60,000 bases of DNA, from assembly GCF_030272615.1 (NCBI RefSeq), contig NC_081405.1, forward strand, positions 609,512,677 to 609,572,676. Direction: 5' to 3'. A program made the position numbers and the translations under genes. The notes beneath the pieces are model-generated. The model was not told where the DNA came from. It saw only the letters and a program-made list of their open reading frames with translations, and ran no database searches. The first letter of the stretch is position 1. The number at the start of each line of letters is the position of its first letter. Of this stretch, positions 44,400 through 57,654 are shown in pieces. The stretch comes from Cryptomeria japonica. Taxonomy: Eukaryota; Streptophyta; Pinopsida; Cupressales; Cupressaceae.

Positions 44400-46560
44400 A
44401 GAAGTAAAAAAACAAATCTCAATTAATGAAAAATCATGCATTTCAGCTGCTTTTTCGCTGTAGTTTATTCAAGGCAAGACATTATATTTCATTTTTTTTG
44501 TCCGTTGGTTTGTCAGCTCCAACATGGAACGTTGTAACTTCCTTTATTAGCATATTTTTCCCTGCTGCTTTCACAATATTAAGTAATGGTGTTTTGAACT
44601 GCATAGTATTCTTTTTTCGTGTTTAATATAAGTTGCAGCTTAAAGCAATACTTATTTTTTCTGTTTTGTATAAGGAGACAAATGATAAGTTCATTTTTTC
44701 ATGTAAGCAAACAAGTTATTTAACCTTAGATTTATGCAGAGGCTGCTTACATCAAAATTTATATACGTTTATGGAAGGAACACCAAATCCACAATCTCCT
44801 GAACTTTCTTATTTGTTTAATGTTACAAGTTTTCGAGTAACTTATTCCTTGAATAGTGATGTTACAAGAGCCGCACGAGTGCACGTCTGCCATTTTATAT
44901 AATGAAGGATGAATATATTGTACACCGATTGAACTTTCGTTGACGCGATTCGGCCTATGAAAAATCGGCCTCTCTGATAAAAATATTGATTGGTGAACAA
45001 TTTGTCTCATTTTTTAATAGGAGGAAACATTAATGGAGGTATATATTAACATATTTTTGTTAATGGAGACGAAGGTCAAGGTTCTTCTGAGCGGACGGCC
45101 GAGGAACTTTACAACTTTTTGAAATCGTAGAGCCCACTAATTCTGCAATAATTATGGTCGGGTGGGAGTGGGATCCTTCTGTTCCCCGAATTCCAAGCAA
45201 GTTGATAACACACCGACGTTATCTTTTGATAAAGTGGAATCAATAATAATCAAATTTAGTAGAAGAGTTTGATATAATTTTACTTTCTAGTCTTTTATAA
45301 GATTTTATATGCATAATTTGTTCATTTTGTTGTTTCGTGCACGGTTGTAAGCTTCTGCTAATATGTTTTTAAGGTGAGTGTTAAGGACTAAAGTACATCA
45401 AATTTATGTAGATTGTGATCTTCACCTCATCGCTAATATCATATCTTTCGGGGTTTCAATCTTGGTGGATGGTATAATCAAGGAACTTACCATCACCCAC
45501 TCTAATTATACTCAACCAAACGAACTAAAATAATATGGTAAACACAATTATTGAAAAATAACATCTTCAAATATTTCAAGTTCTAAATTAATAAATGATG
45601 CTTAGTTTTGAGTTTAATGTTAATTTGTTTTTTTTAGCTTTTCTTTAATTGATTGCTTTTGTACATAAAAAATGGGGACTATATCAATGATTGATTTTTT
45701 GTTTTAGGATAAAGATACTTTCGCAATTGTAGACATAATCATGTAAACTATAGATTGATGCCCTTTCAAATAGAGTTGTGAATTAATTATGGATATGTAC
45801 CATTTTTATCCTCAAGTTTGAAGCATGCTTACTTAAATGTTTGTCGCCAACATTTTATTTTCAAGTTTAAAGCAAGCTCACATTATTGTTTGTAACGTAC
45901 ATAGGAAACATTGATGCACATAGAAGACATTGCTAGACAAGAAATATTTCTCACTTTTGTCAATCCCCTATCATATGAAGAACAAATTTATTAATATATC
46001 GAAGATAACCAGAATTCATGCATAATTTAAGAAAAAAAACAATAAAACTTTTCAAAATTATCTGCAAGCTAGGCATGTTTCATGATACGGTAAGTATGGA
46101 AGGGGGGCCTTGTAGACTCCTCAAGTCAAATATTCGAGCTTTAGAAATTATGCTATTATGTGTAAGCTTGAAAGAGTATCTTTAAAGTTTTTTATAGGGG
46201 TAAATAATCCTCCCCTTGTCCCTTTAGTAATTGTGCAAAATAAATATTTGTCAAAAAATGGACCCCTATTACAGCTATCATCTCAAAATGAAGAACCTTT
46301 CTTTGATGGGGTGGCTCCACCTCGTTGGTTGACAAAATATATGGTGGGCACCGTAAAAACTATTACATCTCTTTGACAAATTTTGTTCAATTGTGTTAAG
46401 AAGGTGTCAACATATCTTTCCTAGATGTCTTCATGGATGGAGCTATCTTAGGAAAGGAAAATGATCTTGTTGGTAAGTTCTTCTCATCTAAACCTAATAT
46501 ATATGTAGTTTTCCATTAGTATAGTAGTGTCAAAAAACTTAAAGGAAATCTGACTATATT
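44400..46560. other. AT-rich DNA between two LINEs, no gene recognised
   Basis: Short open frames (up to about 89 codons) overlap on both strands and show no motif. A locally less AT-rich spot near 45060-45200 (GAGCGGACGGCCGAGG) stands out slightly but could not be identified. A two-copy repeat lies at 45811-45893. Confidence 0.5.
45811..45893. repeat. Two-copy imperfect repeat of about 49 bp
   Basis: CTCAAGTTTGAAGCATGCTT...TGTTTGTCGCCAAC (from 45811) is followed by TTCAAGTTTAAAGCAAGCTC...TGTTTGTAACG (from about 45860). Confidence 0.6.
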
Positions 46561-46669
46561 TTTTGTTTTGTTTTTTTGTCAGAAAAGGGGGTTAAAACTT
46601 TATTAAGAATAAGAAAAGAGCATTACAAACCTGACCAAGGGACCCAGCCCCAAAAACCCAAGAACAAAA

Positions 46670-49600
46670 TCAATTATCTTCAAGAGTCCTATCATCCTCA
46701 AGGAGCCGATCCAAGTCCTAACGTAACTCAAGGGACATCTACATCCATTCTTGAATCATCAAAACATCATCATGCTCAGAAGCCCATTTGGCCAAACAGT
46801 CAGCTACATGATTCCACTCCATTAGAATATGAACAAATGAAACCTCCTTCATTTTGGAACTAACCTAAAGAATATGCTGAACAACCAATGCTAACTGACA
46901 ATTAATATTAAATCTTCTCCTCTTAATCAATGGGTTAAGAAAGATTTGTGAATCAACCTCACAAATAACTGTTCACTATCCCACGTCACAAGCCCTCTCT
47001 ACAACATAAAGAATCACCAAAATCTCCATGATATTGAAAGTCTTCTCCCCCTCATGAATTGAGAAAAGATATATCACCGAATCCTCTGCATCCCTAGCAA
47101 CCCCAACAATCCTAACAGGTCCAAGATTACCGCTAGAAGAACCATCGGTATTGATCTTCAAAACACCAGCTGGAGGAGGTAGCCACTGCCCCATCCTCTA
47201 TACTCTCCTATTCCCAAGCTTGCATCTCTTGAAACCTCAATAAAAATACTGAATCCCTTTTAGACCAAGTCTTTCTGTCAACTCACCATCCTCTTTCCCC
47301 AAGGGGAAAAACACTTAACTCATAGCTGCAACCATCTCCTATATCATACATAACACATGCATCCACACTTTCAGCCCTATAAAATTTACACCACGAAATA
47401 TATTATAATTTCGCTCCAGCCAAATTTTCCATAGAAGAAAAGTAGGTCCAACATATCAAACATCCTGCAAAATGGAGGTCATCAAGGGCAACCTTCCCAT
47501 ACTATCCCAAAACTCCACCAAAGAGGAAGCATGAACATAAGGTTACCTCCAAACTTCCCACCACCAATGCCAAAGATGCATAACAAAGCAACACCTAAAG
47601 AACAAGTGCGAGCAATTTTCCTCATCTTTCCACATAGAACACAAATAGAAGGCCCTTGAAAACAACGTTTGCATATATTATCCCAAGTCAAGCACCTATT
47701 CAAAGATAAAGTCCAGACACAACAATTACATTTTGGCCACGAGAGCTTATTCCACACCCTCTTCCACCAATTAACCTCTCCCTTAGCCAACCTTTGAGAC
47801 AATAACACCTGATAACCATAAGCAATAGAGTAGATCCCCTTAGGATTATGGTTCCATGTCAAAATGTCTTCTTCCAAGAGAGAACTGCAACTCCTACTAC
47901 ACAGAATCTTGTGAAGCTGAACACTCTCCTCCTGCATTCCAATATCTAGCCACTCAGCAAGATCCTTCCAAGAGGAGAAAAACCATACCAAGAATCTAAC
48001 CAAAAAAGGGCTTTAGTACCCCTCTTGTAGATTAAGAATAAACCATCCTTGTTGAGCTTTTCACCCTTCTACAAAGTATTCCAAATCACCAAACCTTTCC
48101 CCTCAAGAGGGTATCTAGGAAGATCATATCGAGGAGTTCCAGGAAAATACTTATGAGAAATTATTCTGGCCCACAAATGATCTTTCTCCACACACCATCT
48201 CCAAAAACTATTAGCAGTCACAACTTCTTTGAACAATGTAGACTACCTGAGCCCCAACCCTCCATATTTCTTAGGACTACACACTTCTTCCTACCTAACT
48301 AGGCTCCACTTGGAGGACCCCAAGCATCCTCCCTACAAAAATTATCTCCTCGAAGAATTTAACTCCTTAAGGAACCCCACCAGAGCCACCTGAAGCTTAC
48401 ACATATAAGTAGGGATAGTTTGCATAATTGATAATAGAATCTGAACCCACCCAACAAAAGACAACCATCTGAGTCCAATGATTCACTTTCACCTGAAACT
48501 AAAGGACAATAATACTCTACCAAGAACCCTTGGAAGACAACCAACAGATATTGGAATGCCCAAATAAATAAAAGGAAGGGTCGCAACCTAAAACCTCAAG
48601 ATATTAGCAATTCTTCTCTGGATGGGCACTGGAGTGTTGAAGAAAAAAATGGAGGATTTATCCTGATTAATTATTTATCCTAAAGCCACAAGATATACAT
48701 CCAACAACTACATTAAAGAAGTAGCCTCCCTAACAGTATCCATCCCCATCAAGGCAGTATCATCAACAAACTACAAATGAGACTCCGAAGGCAAATCTCC
48801 ACCCCAATGCCAACCCTAAAAGATTCCTAACTCAACATTTATTTTCAAAAAATGTCCAAGACCCTCAACAAGAAGCCAAAAAAAGAATGGGGAGAGAGGA
48901 TCTCCTTGGTGTAGACCCCTAGAATCCCCAAAAAACTCATAAAGGTCTACATTTATTGGCACTGGGAAGGATGCTGAAGTAACACAACTCATGACCCATT
49001 GGACTCACTCCTCACAAAACCCAAAAGCAACCAAGATCTAATGTAGGAAGGTCCACTTAACTCTGTCATAAGCCTTAGCCATAATCAACTTTATGAATAA
49101 TGCCTTCTCGTGGGATCTACCCATGGAATGAATAGTATTTATAGAAATAACAACTCCATCCAAAATTTGTTGATCCTCAACAAATCCACTCCATTCTTCT
49201 GAGATCAGCCCCTTAAGCCTCTTCTTTAGCCTCTCAGCCACCAATTTTAAAATAATTTTATATGTCACATTGCAAACGGAAATAGGTCGAAACTGAGTTA
49301 ACCTATTCACCCCTTCACACTTGGTAATGAGAACAATAAAAGTAGAATTTAAAGCTCTTTGATCTTCTGGGATTCTTGGAAAACTGCCAAAATATCCAAG
49401 TTTATAATTTACCTGAATACTTGAAAAAACTCTACTAGGAAACCATCAGGGCCAAGAGATTTCCCTCTCTTAATCTGAAACACAATCCCTTCTAGCTCCT
49501 CAAGAGAAATCTCTCTCATCAAGTACTCATTCACTTCCCTGGAAACCAACTAAGGTATACAGTAAAGAACCTATACTTCCTCAACCAAACCCCCTTGCAC

Positions 49601-50842
49601 ATTCTCCCTGAATAGAGTAATCAAATACTATGATGCGTCAGCAGTGATTTCATGAAATGATGCTAGAGGATCTCCCCTACCATTAATTAAAATAGATATG
49701 GAATTACCATGCCTCTTGGCCTTCATAGAATTAAAGAAGAAGGTAGTATTTTTATCCCTTTCCTATAGCCAATCCACCCTTGCCTTTTGCTTCCAATAAA
49801 CTTCTTTGTGAAGTTCCCACTCCACCACCTTCAAGGTCCTAGCCTCCTCTCTCAAAATATCCTTTCAAACCCCATTATTTCTAATCCACTGCCTAATCCT
49901 ATTTAACTCTTCCCATGTAGAAGCCTCATCATGAAAACTATTACCAAAATATTTTTTATTCCACCTTTTAACCTCACACCTAACAAATTGAAGACTCTTG
50001 GCAAAAGTATACATAGTTTTACCTTACGCAGGCCTACCAATAGTCCACCATAAAACTATATGATAAAAAAGAGTAGAGTTACGAAGCCACATAAGCTAGA
50101 ACTTGAAGGAAGGAGAACGAGGCACCCAAGTCAAGCTGATAATGAGTTTGATATGTCAATGGTTTGAACCCCTCCAATCCAAAATTTTAGAGGGATTACA
50201 CCACATATCCTTAACCAGATAATAGGAGACCAAAAACCAATCCAACCTTTCAACAACAAAATCCTCACCAATCCTCCTATTATTCCACGTAAAACAACCA
50301 TTACTAGGTCATACATCAATAATATTTAACTCTAAAATACTATCCCTCAGCATTAATGCAAAAGACTCCAACCTTGTCATTCCACCCCTTTTCTCAAACA
50401 ATTGCACAATAGCATTGAAATCCCCAACTAGAATTGAAGGATATAATGGAGCTAGGTTGTGAACAAATCAAAGATGAGTCCAAAGAAATTGCTTACCTTG
50501 ATACTCCACCAACACATATACATTAGAGAGAAGAATATATTCTCTTGTCATATAGCATGAGACCACCATGGGAATAGAAAATCTAGAAACTACCCACCAA
50601 AGAGGGAAAAACCTTCTTGGATTCCACAAGCAAGCCACCCCTCTAGATGCACCATGAGCTCCAACACAATGACACTCCCCAAAACTACACAACTTAGGTA
50701 CCATACTCATCATATTCTCCACAAATAATTTGGTCTCCTGAAGGAATTGAACATCCCGAGATTGATTCCTTACCAATTCCTTAACAAATTTTTATCAAGG
50801 GCCATTGTTCAAGTCCCTAACATACCACGATAGAACAACCAT
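46670..50842 (-). pseudogene. LINE ORF2: endonuclease-RT-RNase H (copy 2)
   Basis: ATG 50842 opens MVVLSWYVRDLNNGP. The APE-type endonuclease has FLQETKL, GAHGASRGVACLWNP, NVYVLVEYQGKQFLWTHL and GDFNAIV (about 50400). The linker is followed by RT: KSLGPDGF, FRPISVCNVTYKIILKLVAERLK (abridged), DGVVISINTIHSM, KLIMAKAYDRVKW and the active site HL-x-FVDDTALMG (about 48760). The zinc-binding region near 47640 has CVLCGK. RNase H has LKINTDGSSSGNLG (about 47150), IMEILVILYVV and HILMEWNHVADCLAKWA (about 46800). The endonuclease nicks DNA and RT copies the element RNA at the nick. Many stops and frame changes make it inactive. Confidence 0.9.
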
Positions 50843-50859
50843 TTTTTGGGACATGAAAT

Positions 50860-52140
50860 GTGTGAATCCAGGGTCTTAATTTCCCTTGACTCCATGAAGG
50901 ATTCCCTAATTGATTTAATCTTCTCCATCTCCTTTTTCCTACTCATCTTGGGATTCTTCTTTGGCTCCTTTTGTTGAATACCCAAGTGACAAGAGGATAA
51001 CGAGCTCTTTCCACCTCTCGCACCATCCTATAGGAGCAAAGGAGAACCAACTCTCCCACTCTTCAAAACCCCCATAACAGGATCTAGCTCAACCTGAACT
51101 TTCACCAGCTGATCTATATTCGTCTTCCCAACACATTAATCCTACACAACCTACATAACCTCCAAAGGAGGTCCATCCTTTCCTGAACCCAAATTTTCAT
51201 GATCTAAATGCATCAATCCCAGATTCACCTCATACTAGATAATATTTTCCAACACCTCAAACTTGTTAAAAGTGTCATCATCCTGCCTCACCCTAAAGGT
51301 CCACTTCTATCCCCGATTCCTATTGTGAACTTTGGTTGGGACAAAACCATCCTCACCATTACCATCTCCCAAAATAGGTTCATTCCCCTTATCCACCCTA
51401 GGAAAATTTCAAGAGGATTGAGGAGGCCAGGGTGTCACACACTTAGCTCTAGGACACCTATGCTATAAGTGTCCATACTCATGGCAAAGTCAAAACTAAA
51501 ATGGTAAAGTTTCATAATCTAACTGTTGCACCCATGTATATGGTCCTGCACATACTTCCACAGAATCTAGCAATGGCTTGCTTAAATTAATTTCCACATA
51601 GATAGTGCCAAAAGTCATTACCTTTCCAAATTGTGTCTGCTGAGAGGACCCAATAGGTTTACTAAGAATTAAAGCCACCAGATGCAAAACATCCTCTTGC
51701 CAACATTCAACCAAGAACCACGATAAACGAACCCAAACTGGAACTTTATTTGGAAGCTCCTAAGTTGGATTGAAACTTGGATGCCACGACTTCATGAATA
51801 AGCCCACTTGGTTATAAAAATAGGGGTCACCCTCAAAATTCCTATTTTGATTAGTCATACTATCAAAGGTAACCATAAAGTAATTATTAGCCAAAAGCCT
51901 AATCTCCATCTCTCCTTCCGGCATCTAGGTCTTCTGAGCCCAAGATTCTAGAAACTGCAGAGAGACTCGTAGATCCATAAAATTACAATAAAAGGAGTGT
52001 TTCAAAAATATTTGATATCATTAGCTAGCATCTCTATTGGGATAGTCAATTTTGGTCTCTCTTTATATCTCTCAAAGAAAACATTGATCTTCATGACCTT
52101 TGATCATCCAGATGATTCTGAACCATACATCTCTTGATCC
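50860..52140 (-). pseudogene. LINE ORF1 (DUF4283-like domain + zinc knuckle, copy 2)
   Basis: On the minus strand FEGDPYFYNQVGLFMKSWHP, PNKVPVWVRL, VECWQEDVLHLVA and GTIYVEINLSKPLL are the blocks of the DUF4283 domain of plant LINE ORF1. A zinc knuckle follows near 51430-51490: LCHEYGHL and HRCPRAKC remain, but its first Cys and two neighbouring codons are changed or stops. A low-complexity Pro/Ser/charged tail leads to ORF2. ORF1 proteins bind the element RNA. The longest open piece is 51496-51714. Confidence 0.82.
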
Positions 52141-52799
52141 AGTGCAAGCACATTATTATCAAAAACTTTCAGACCCTATGTTAGGGTCTTGGATCCAATC
52201 GCTGAGCATAAATCCATCATTGGGCTATCCTTGAATGGTTCCCCTCGTGACATGAGCATAGAAAGATACCCTATGCGGGTGTGCAAGCCCCCACTCAATA
52301 AAATCTAGGAAGATACTCTCACTAATATTATCACAAAACAATGCAAAATCCACTCGCTACCCACCAAAATCAAACTCCTCAACTATAAGAAACACTACTC
52401 CTCACCCAAACTAAATCACACTCAGCCCTAGGAAAACAACTACTTCACTCTACTAGACATCAATACCCCACCTACGGAACCAACCCCAAGTGTTCCTCGT
52501 GAACAAACAAATCCTCCCCGAGTGGATACCCTCAAATCCACCCTTAATTGCAGCCACCTACAACACTAACCTTGGCCCAAAAACTGTAGGCAGACACCCC
52601 AGCCCAAATCTCATGCACCAAGGAAATTGACCTAGCAAGGAATTGTAAATATACTGCAAAAACCAATGCCCGAAATGCATATAGCTCCCCCCTCATTGCA
52701 CTAGCAAGCAGAGAGCAAAAAATGAGCTAGGGCATGAATGTCGTAGCTCAACTTGGAGAGCTCGACATCGCCATCTTCCTGGAAGTGTATCTATTAGTA

Positions 52800-55300
52800 C
52801 TATGGCAGATGACCCTTTTATTTATATTTGATATTAAAGAAGAACTAAGGTATTATCTAAAGCTCCTTAGTTCTTTGATAAAGAACATTGTAATCATTAA
52901 ATCTCTTTATGTAAATAGAAACTTGTGCTTGATGCGTCAAAGGACCTTGGAAGGATTACCTTGACCTAGGTTTGTATTTTTCCTAGGTTTGTATTTTATG
53001 GCCTCCTTTAGAATTTTGGAGCCTTAAAATTCTAAAAACAATTCCTAACTCCTCTAGTCTTCTTCTTACTATTGATGAAGTCACCCTAAAAAAGTAGAGA
53101 TGGGATATTGTTAGGTTGTATTTTAATGTTGAAATGAACAAGCCTCTCCCTTAGAAAATCATCCTAAACTCTAAGTTTGATAAATGGAGTCAAAATATTA
53201 TTTATGAAAATATTATATTATTTTTTTCAAAATTGCAATAGATTTGGTTACGTAGTTAATAGATGGCAAATCCTAGGTGTTGAAAATAGTGCTAAACAAT
53301 ATTAAATAACATTTTGTTGAGCATCTAATGATTTCAAAAGGTGGAGGGTTGATAATTGTTAATGTAGAGGGTGGGACCTCTCCCTGACCCTTGAAATATT
53401 TTGGAAAATTCCCTCAAGACCATCTCCAAGAAAAATTACCAATTAAAAAAAAAGATAAAAGGAAGAACAACATACTATAAATTTGGCGGAGGAGTAAGAT
53501 GAAGATTTGGCCTCCTTCTCCTTGGTATATTGAGGAGGTGGAATATTTGAGGAGACTAACAACCACTAGGACAAAAAGTAAGAATTTACTAAAGAAGTAC
53601 AAACAGGGGTTGAGGACTTGTTACTCACAAAAAACCTTAAGGCCTAAGCTACAAATTTTGTAGCCTCTAGATAAGAAAAAAAAAACAACCAAGAAAACAA
53701 ACTTGTCCTAAATCTTGAGGAATATACTATAAAAAACACTTACAAAGAAGAAGAGAGAGTGCTCTTGATATGTATCTAGGATCACGAGTTTGATATTTCC
53801 ATGTTCACATCGACTTGTAAAACATAATACAAGTCATGATTTATCTAAAAATTACCTAGGTATTCCTCCTTTTGATAGGAAAGATTTGTCTTTGAGACCC
53901 ATTGAATGAAAAAAGAAAAACAACATAGTTTACAGAAAAGCAAATGTGAGTAGTGACTCAAGGAAAGGATGAACATCTAAATGAGAGGTGTGCTCAAAGG
54001 AAATGGAAAAAGAAATTGAACTGTGTAAGAAAGCAACACTGGATAATGAAGCTCAAAGGGGAAAAGATCAAAATAATGAAAGTGCTATCTTGGAATATAA
54101 TAGTTACGAATATCCTACACAAGCAACATCATTTGAAATGTTGCAGATCCTCAATAATAAGATAGATATGCTTCTAATTCCAAAATTTCAAATGGCTAAC
54201 TCATTTATTGATGAAGTGGATTAAAAAACTTGGAATTTGTTGGAATTTTATATTATCCATGTTGAATGTGTCTCAAGGGCTATTTTCACCATGTGGAATC
54301 TATTAAAAGCTCATGCCACTCTTTTTACCCATAAGCTATATCCAATCTAAGAGATCATAAATGGACCATTATGCTCTTAGCCAATTATCTTAGTCAAAGA
54401 TTTAAAAAATGGCTAAGTGTGTTCCTTAGCCATTAAGCTTCAGTACCTAGTTCAAAATGGAAACCCATTAATTAAAAAATGGGTATCCCTTACCTAAAAG
54501 TATTTAGTTTTAAAATAATACCTAAAATAGAAATTTGTACCCATTTTTGAAATAGGTTCTCATTTTTTAAAAAAGGGTACCCATTTTTAAAGAATGCAAA
54601 ATTGGGTGCTCCTTTCTAAGAACCCACTATTTTTAACCTTTAAACATAATGGGTATTTGTTATTGAAATGGGTGCTTGTATTTTTGAAATAGGTAGACAT
54701 TATTTAAAATGTGAAATCCCAAAGAAAATTTTGCTTTGGGTTTTTGATTGGGAAATGTCTACTGAGCCAATCCTTAGCCTTCGACCTACAAGTACACGAC
54801 CATGTGAATGTCAATAGAAAATGCTGAATTTTTACATATATCTAATGCCTTTTTTTTTAACCAATTTTTACAAAATTAAAGTCCATTATATATTATAGTG
54901 TGTAAATTTAAAAGATATTTTTTAGGATATGATTTTTTTTTATTTTTCAATTAATTTTCAATGAAAATGATCCTTAAGGTTGAAATATCATGTGTTTTAA
55001 TTTTGTTAATAACTTTTTATTTTTTATGCATTCTTAAAAAAACTACATGGCATTAATCTACACCAACTACTTTTTAAAATTGTTTAGTGATGAAATAAGG
55101 ATCCATAAATATGATTCCACTTATTTTAATTAAACTTTAAAGTGAGGAGTAAAATTAATAGATTCAATCCCAAATGGAATGGAGTGATGATTAGACATTG
55201 CCCTCTCTTTGTTTTAGTTGAGGGTGCTTAAGGGATTTAAAATTAAATGTTAGAGGTAGGCCAAATCATGAAAAATTGATATAAAACAATATGAACAATA
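52800..55300. other. AT-rich DNA with repeats, no gene recognised
   Basis: A plus-strand frame at 53988-54224 (78 codons, Lys/Glu-rich then helical) shows no known motif and may be part of a decayed element. The clearest structure is the repeated GGGTACCC/AAATGGGT-type region at 54440-54690. Between 54830 and 55150 there are only A/T runs. Confidence 0.45.
54440..54690. repeat. Degenerate repeat of AAATGGGTA / TACCCATTT words
   Basis: The word AAATGGGT or its complement ACCCATTT occurs about seven times in 250 bp, in both orientations, spaced by TTTTTGAAATAGGT-like words. GGGTACCC near 54576 is a perfect palindrome inside AAAAAAGGGTACCCATTTTT. The region can fold back on itself. Confidence 0.7.
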
Positions 55301-55308
55301 AGATATAG

Positions 55309-55806
55309 ATGTGGGTCCCTCCCAACCATAGTTGGCTGAAGTTAAACAACGATGGGTCTTCGAAAGGGAATTTGGGTTGGGCACAAGGGGGTGGTATCAT
55401 TAGGGACTCAGAGTGTAGAGTGGTGGTAGCCTGTGTGGCAAATGTAGTTACTCAAACCTCCAGCATGTTAGAGGTGATGGTGGCCTCTAATGGAATATGA
55501 ATTACCAAAAATAAAAGGTGGAGGTTAACCATAGAAGGGGAATTCAGAAATTTAATCATGATGCTACAAGTAGTAGCCAAACTAGGTTGTTAGGTGGTTG
55601 ATACCATTTCAAAATATCAATATGTTACTGACACATTAGACCATATGGATTTTCAACACATCCTCAAAGAGGGAAATAAGATTGTTGACAGGTTAGCCAA
55701 CCTCAGCCCCTTCCATAAGGGGATTAAATTTAGGATGAGTTCACATGATTTACTTACTGATATATGTGTCATGATTAATGAAGGTAATAAAATTTATGAG
55801 TGGTAA
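55309..55806 (+). pseudogene. RNase H domain remnant of a LINE
   Basis: One plus-strand frame with two stops (about 55498 and 55591) reads WLKLNNDGSSKGNLG, GGGIIRDSECRVV, SMLEVMVASNGI, LTIEGEFRNLI and then HILKEGNKIVDRLANL. These are the RNase H blocks with the first Asp, the Glu and the His...Asp end. The third acidic site is Glu for Asp (EGEF). Such domains end plant LINE ORF2 proteins (as in the two LINEs at 42986-52790). No RT precedes it, so it is a 5'-truncated fragment. The opposite orientation shows that it is a separate insertion. Confidence 0.75.
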
Positions 55807-56249
55807 AGATGTGAGAGTCACCATTTTGATTTTTTTGTGTCTATGGCATACGTGTATCATATCTTGAAGTGAACTTATTTTTTCAAGGAAGGGAAAGTGA
55901 CATTTCTAATATTGCCCCTAATTGTGCTTTTTACAATCCTAGTTTGCATAATGTAGTCCCAACCCTTGTCTCTAGTTTTACTGTAATAACTATGGGAGGA
56001 GATAAAATTTAAATGAAGCTTGATAGCACTCGAAAATTTAAAAATAATATTTCCCTTTGCATAGAATTTGTGGAGGGTTATCAATTTTCCTAGTCATAGG
56101 AGTATGGTTTATGTTCAGGTGGGAAAGGTGAAGTTTACTGTGTTAATGGAGACTATTGTTGCCATCATCAGGTTGGTTGTGGAAGGCACATCCTTCCCCA
56201 AAAATCCTAAGGCAACTAGAAGGAGGACTTCAAAAAAAATTTGGGTCTA

Positions 56250-57330
56250 GGGGATAATGTGGCTCATCTCTAATGCAGTTTCAAAAGGGATGACTTCGTT
56301 GGTATATAGAAGGACACAATTCTTCTCCTAATGAATTTTGTTACCTTGGATGAGCACTTTAATTGGTTTCACTCCCAACTATTCTCAATTCTGAATCACC
56401 TAGGGTATGAGATTAATATTAACTTTCACTTCTAGACTTTCCCCTCCATTTCCCAGTATGTGGTAGTGGCCAAGTTTAAGGGTATTTTCCCCTTTCACTA
56501 AGGTATTATTTTTTATCTTTACAATTTCTATTTAGGTTTAACTCCAACTAGCATCCATATACAAATACTTCTTTCTTGATCCTTTGTGTTGAGTTACCGG
56601 CCAATCCAATTGATGCTAATGCTTCCCTTAAAACCCTTAACATTCTCACCAAGGTTAACCCTTCTAAATCTACTAGAAGAAAAATCCTTCTGGGTCCCCC
56701 TGTTAGTGAATGATCTATTAAAAACATAACTATTATTGAAGAAGTTTTAAAGGAGATAGTTTCTTCATGGTCCATTGGATTTGTTTGGACCACTAGAAAG
56801 TTGTTGAGAAATGTTACTTACCCTCCCTTCCCCCACCCCCCTGATGCCCCCAATTTTTCTCCTTAGAGTGCTCTTATCAAGGAGGAATTTTTCCTCTTTG
56901 TAGCTAAAGTGAACAAATTCTATAAGGGATTCAATAGCAAGGAACCTTGTACCTACTAGATTTTGGGACAATTTGTGGTGGTCAAAAATAAGATTAATAA
57001 ACTCGAGGCCCTAATTGAAGTGAACATCAGAGCATTAACTCAGCTAGCAAAGAACAAGGAACAAGGGGATTGGATGGCAGTGGGAAGTGCTTAGTAAATC
57101 AATGAAGGAGCTCACTAAGAAATTTATCCTCAATAACAACAAAAAGGACTTGTCATAGATGGTGGAGGCATTGAATGTCAATTATAACTCTAAGAAGAGT
57201 AAAATGGAGAGTGTGTTTGCACAGACCATGGAGATGATCAAGAAGAATATTGTTGCTCTGCATGCCACTCAAGATCAAATTGCAAGGAGGCATGCCAAGA
57301 AGAAGAGATACTTAGAGTAATCCACTACCT
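56250..57330 (+). pseudogene. Decayed ORF of unknown family
   Basis: Coding-like stretches lie in at least two plus-strand frames. At 56250-56550 the frame includes FVTLDEHFNWFHSQLFSIL and IIFYLYNFYLGL with about four stops. From about 56600 another frame reads ANPIDANASLKTLNI, SSWSIGFVWTTRKLL and IKEEFFLFVAKVNKFYKGF, and ends in a coiled coil (NKINKLEALIEVNIRALTQL) near 57060. Charged stretches continue to about 57320. I do not recognise the family. It could be an element-encoded accessory protein like the one in element A or a host gene relic. Confidence 0.35.
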
Positions 57331-57654
57331 CAAGCCTTGATGTATTTGTGTCTAAGGTGAAAGTGACATTATACTCCCTAGATATCTCCTATAGGAAGGG
57401 TTCAAGTAGAAGGATCCCCTTATTGGAAAAAGGTAAAGAAATGTGCCAGGATAGTAGATAGAACTAACTATCACCATCTCCTCTACTAGAATATTCATTG
57501 GTGGCTTCTAAATCTATTAGTTGCAAATAGAAAAAAGGGAAGATGTGTTAATTTTTATTTAGGAAAAACCATAAGCACGTAGTATTATATTAATTAAAAT
57601 ATAAAAATTATAATAAAAAGGCTTAGACTATACTATATGAATGAAAGAAAAGAA

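Larger units (their letters stand above)
46565..52790 (-). mobile_element. Near full-length LINE (copy 2)
   Basis: A minus-strand non-LTR retrotransposon of about 6.2 kb. ORF1 has a DUF4283-like domain and zinc knuckle. ORF2 has endonuclease, RT, a zinc-binding region and RNase H. The 3' end has CTTAATAAAGTTTTAACCCC followed by an A-rich tail (T/G-rich on plus, 46558-46580). The 5' boundary is set only roughly, near 52790. No target duplication could be found by eye. The domain set fits plant L1-type LINEs with RNase H. Confidence 0.88.

Noticed and set aside
44426-45010. Overlapping open frames of 66-89 codons on both strands between the LINEs
   Set aside because: No recognisable motif, the frames overlap antisense, and the composition is as in the flanking non-coding DNA.
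52734-52964. 76-codon plus-strand open frame beside the LINE 5' end
   Set aside because: Part of it is the reverse complement of the LINE 5' region, the remainder is AT-rich, and it shows no domain.
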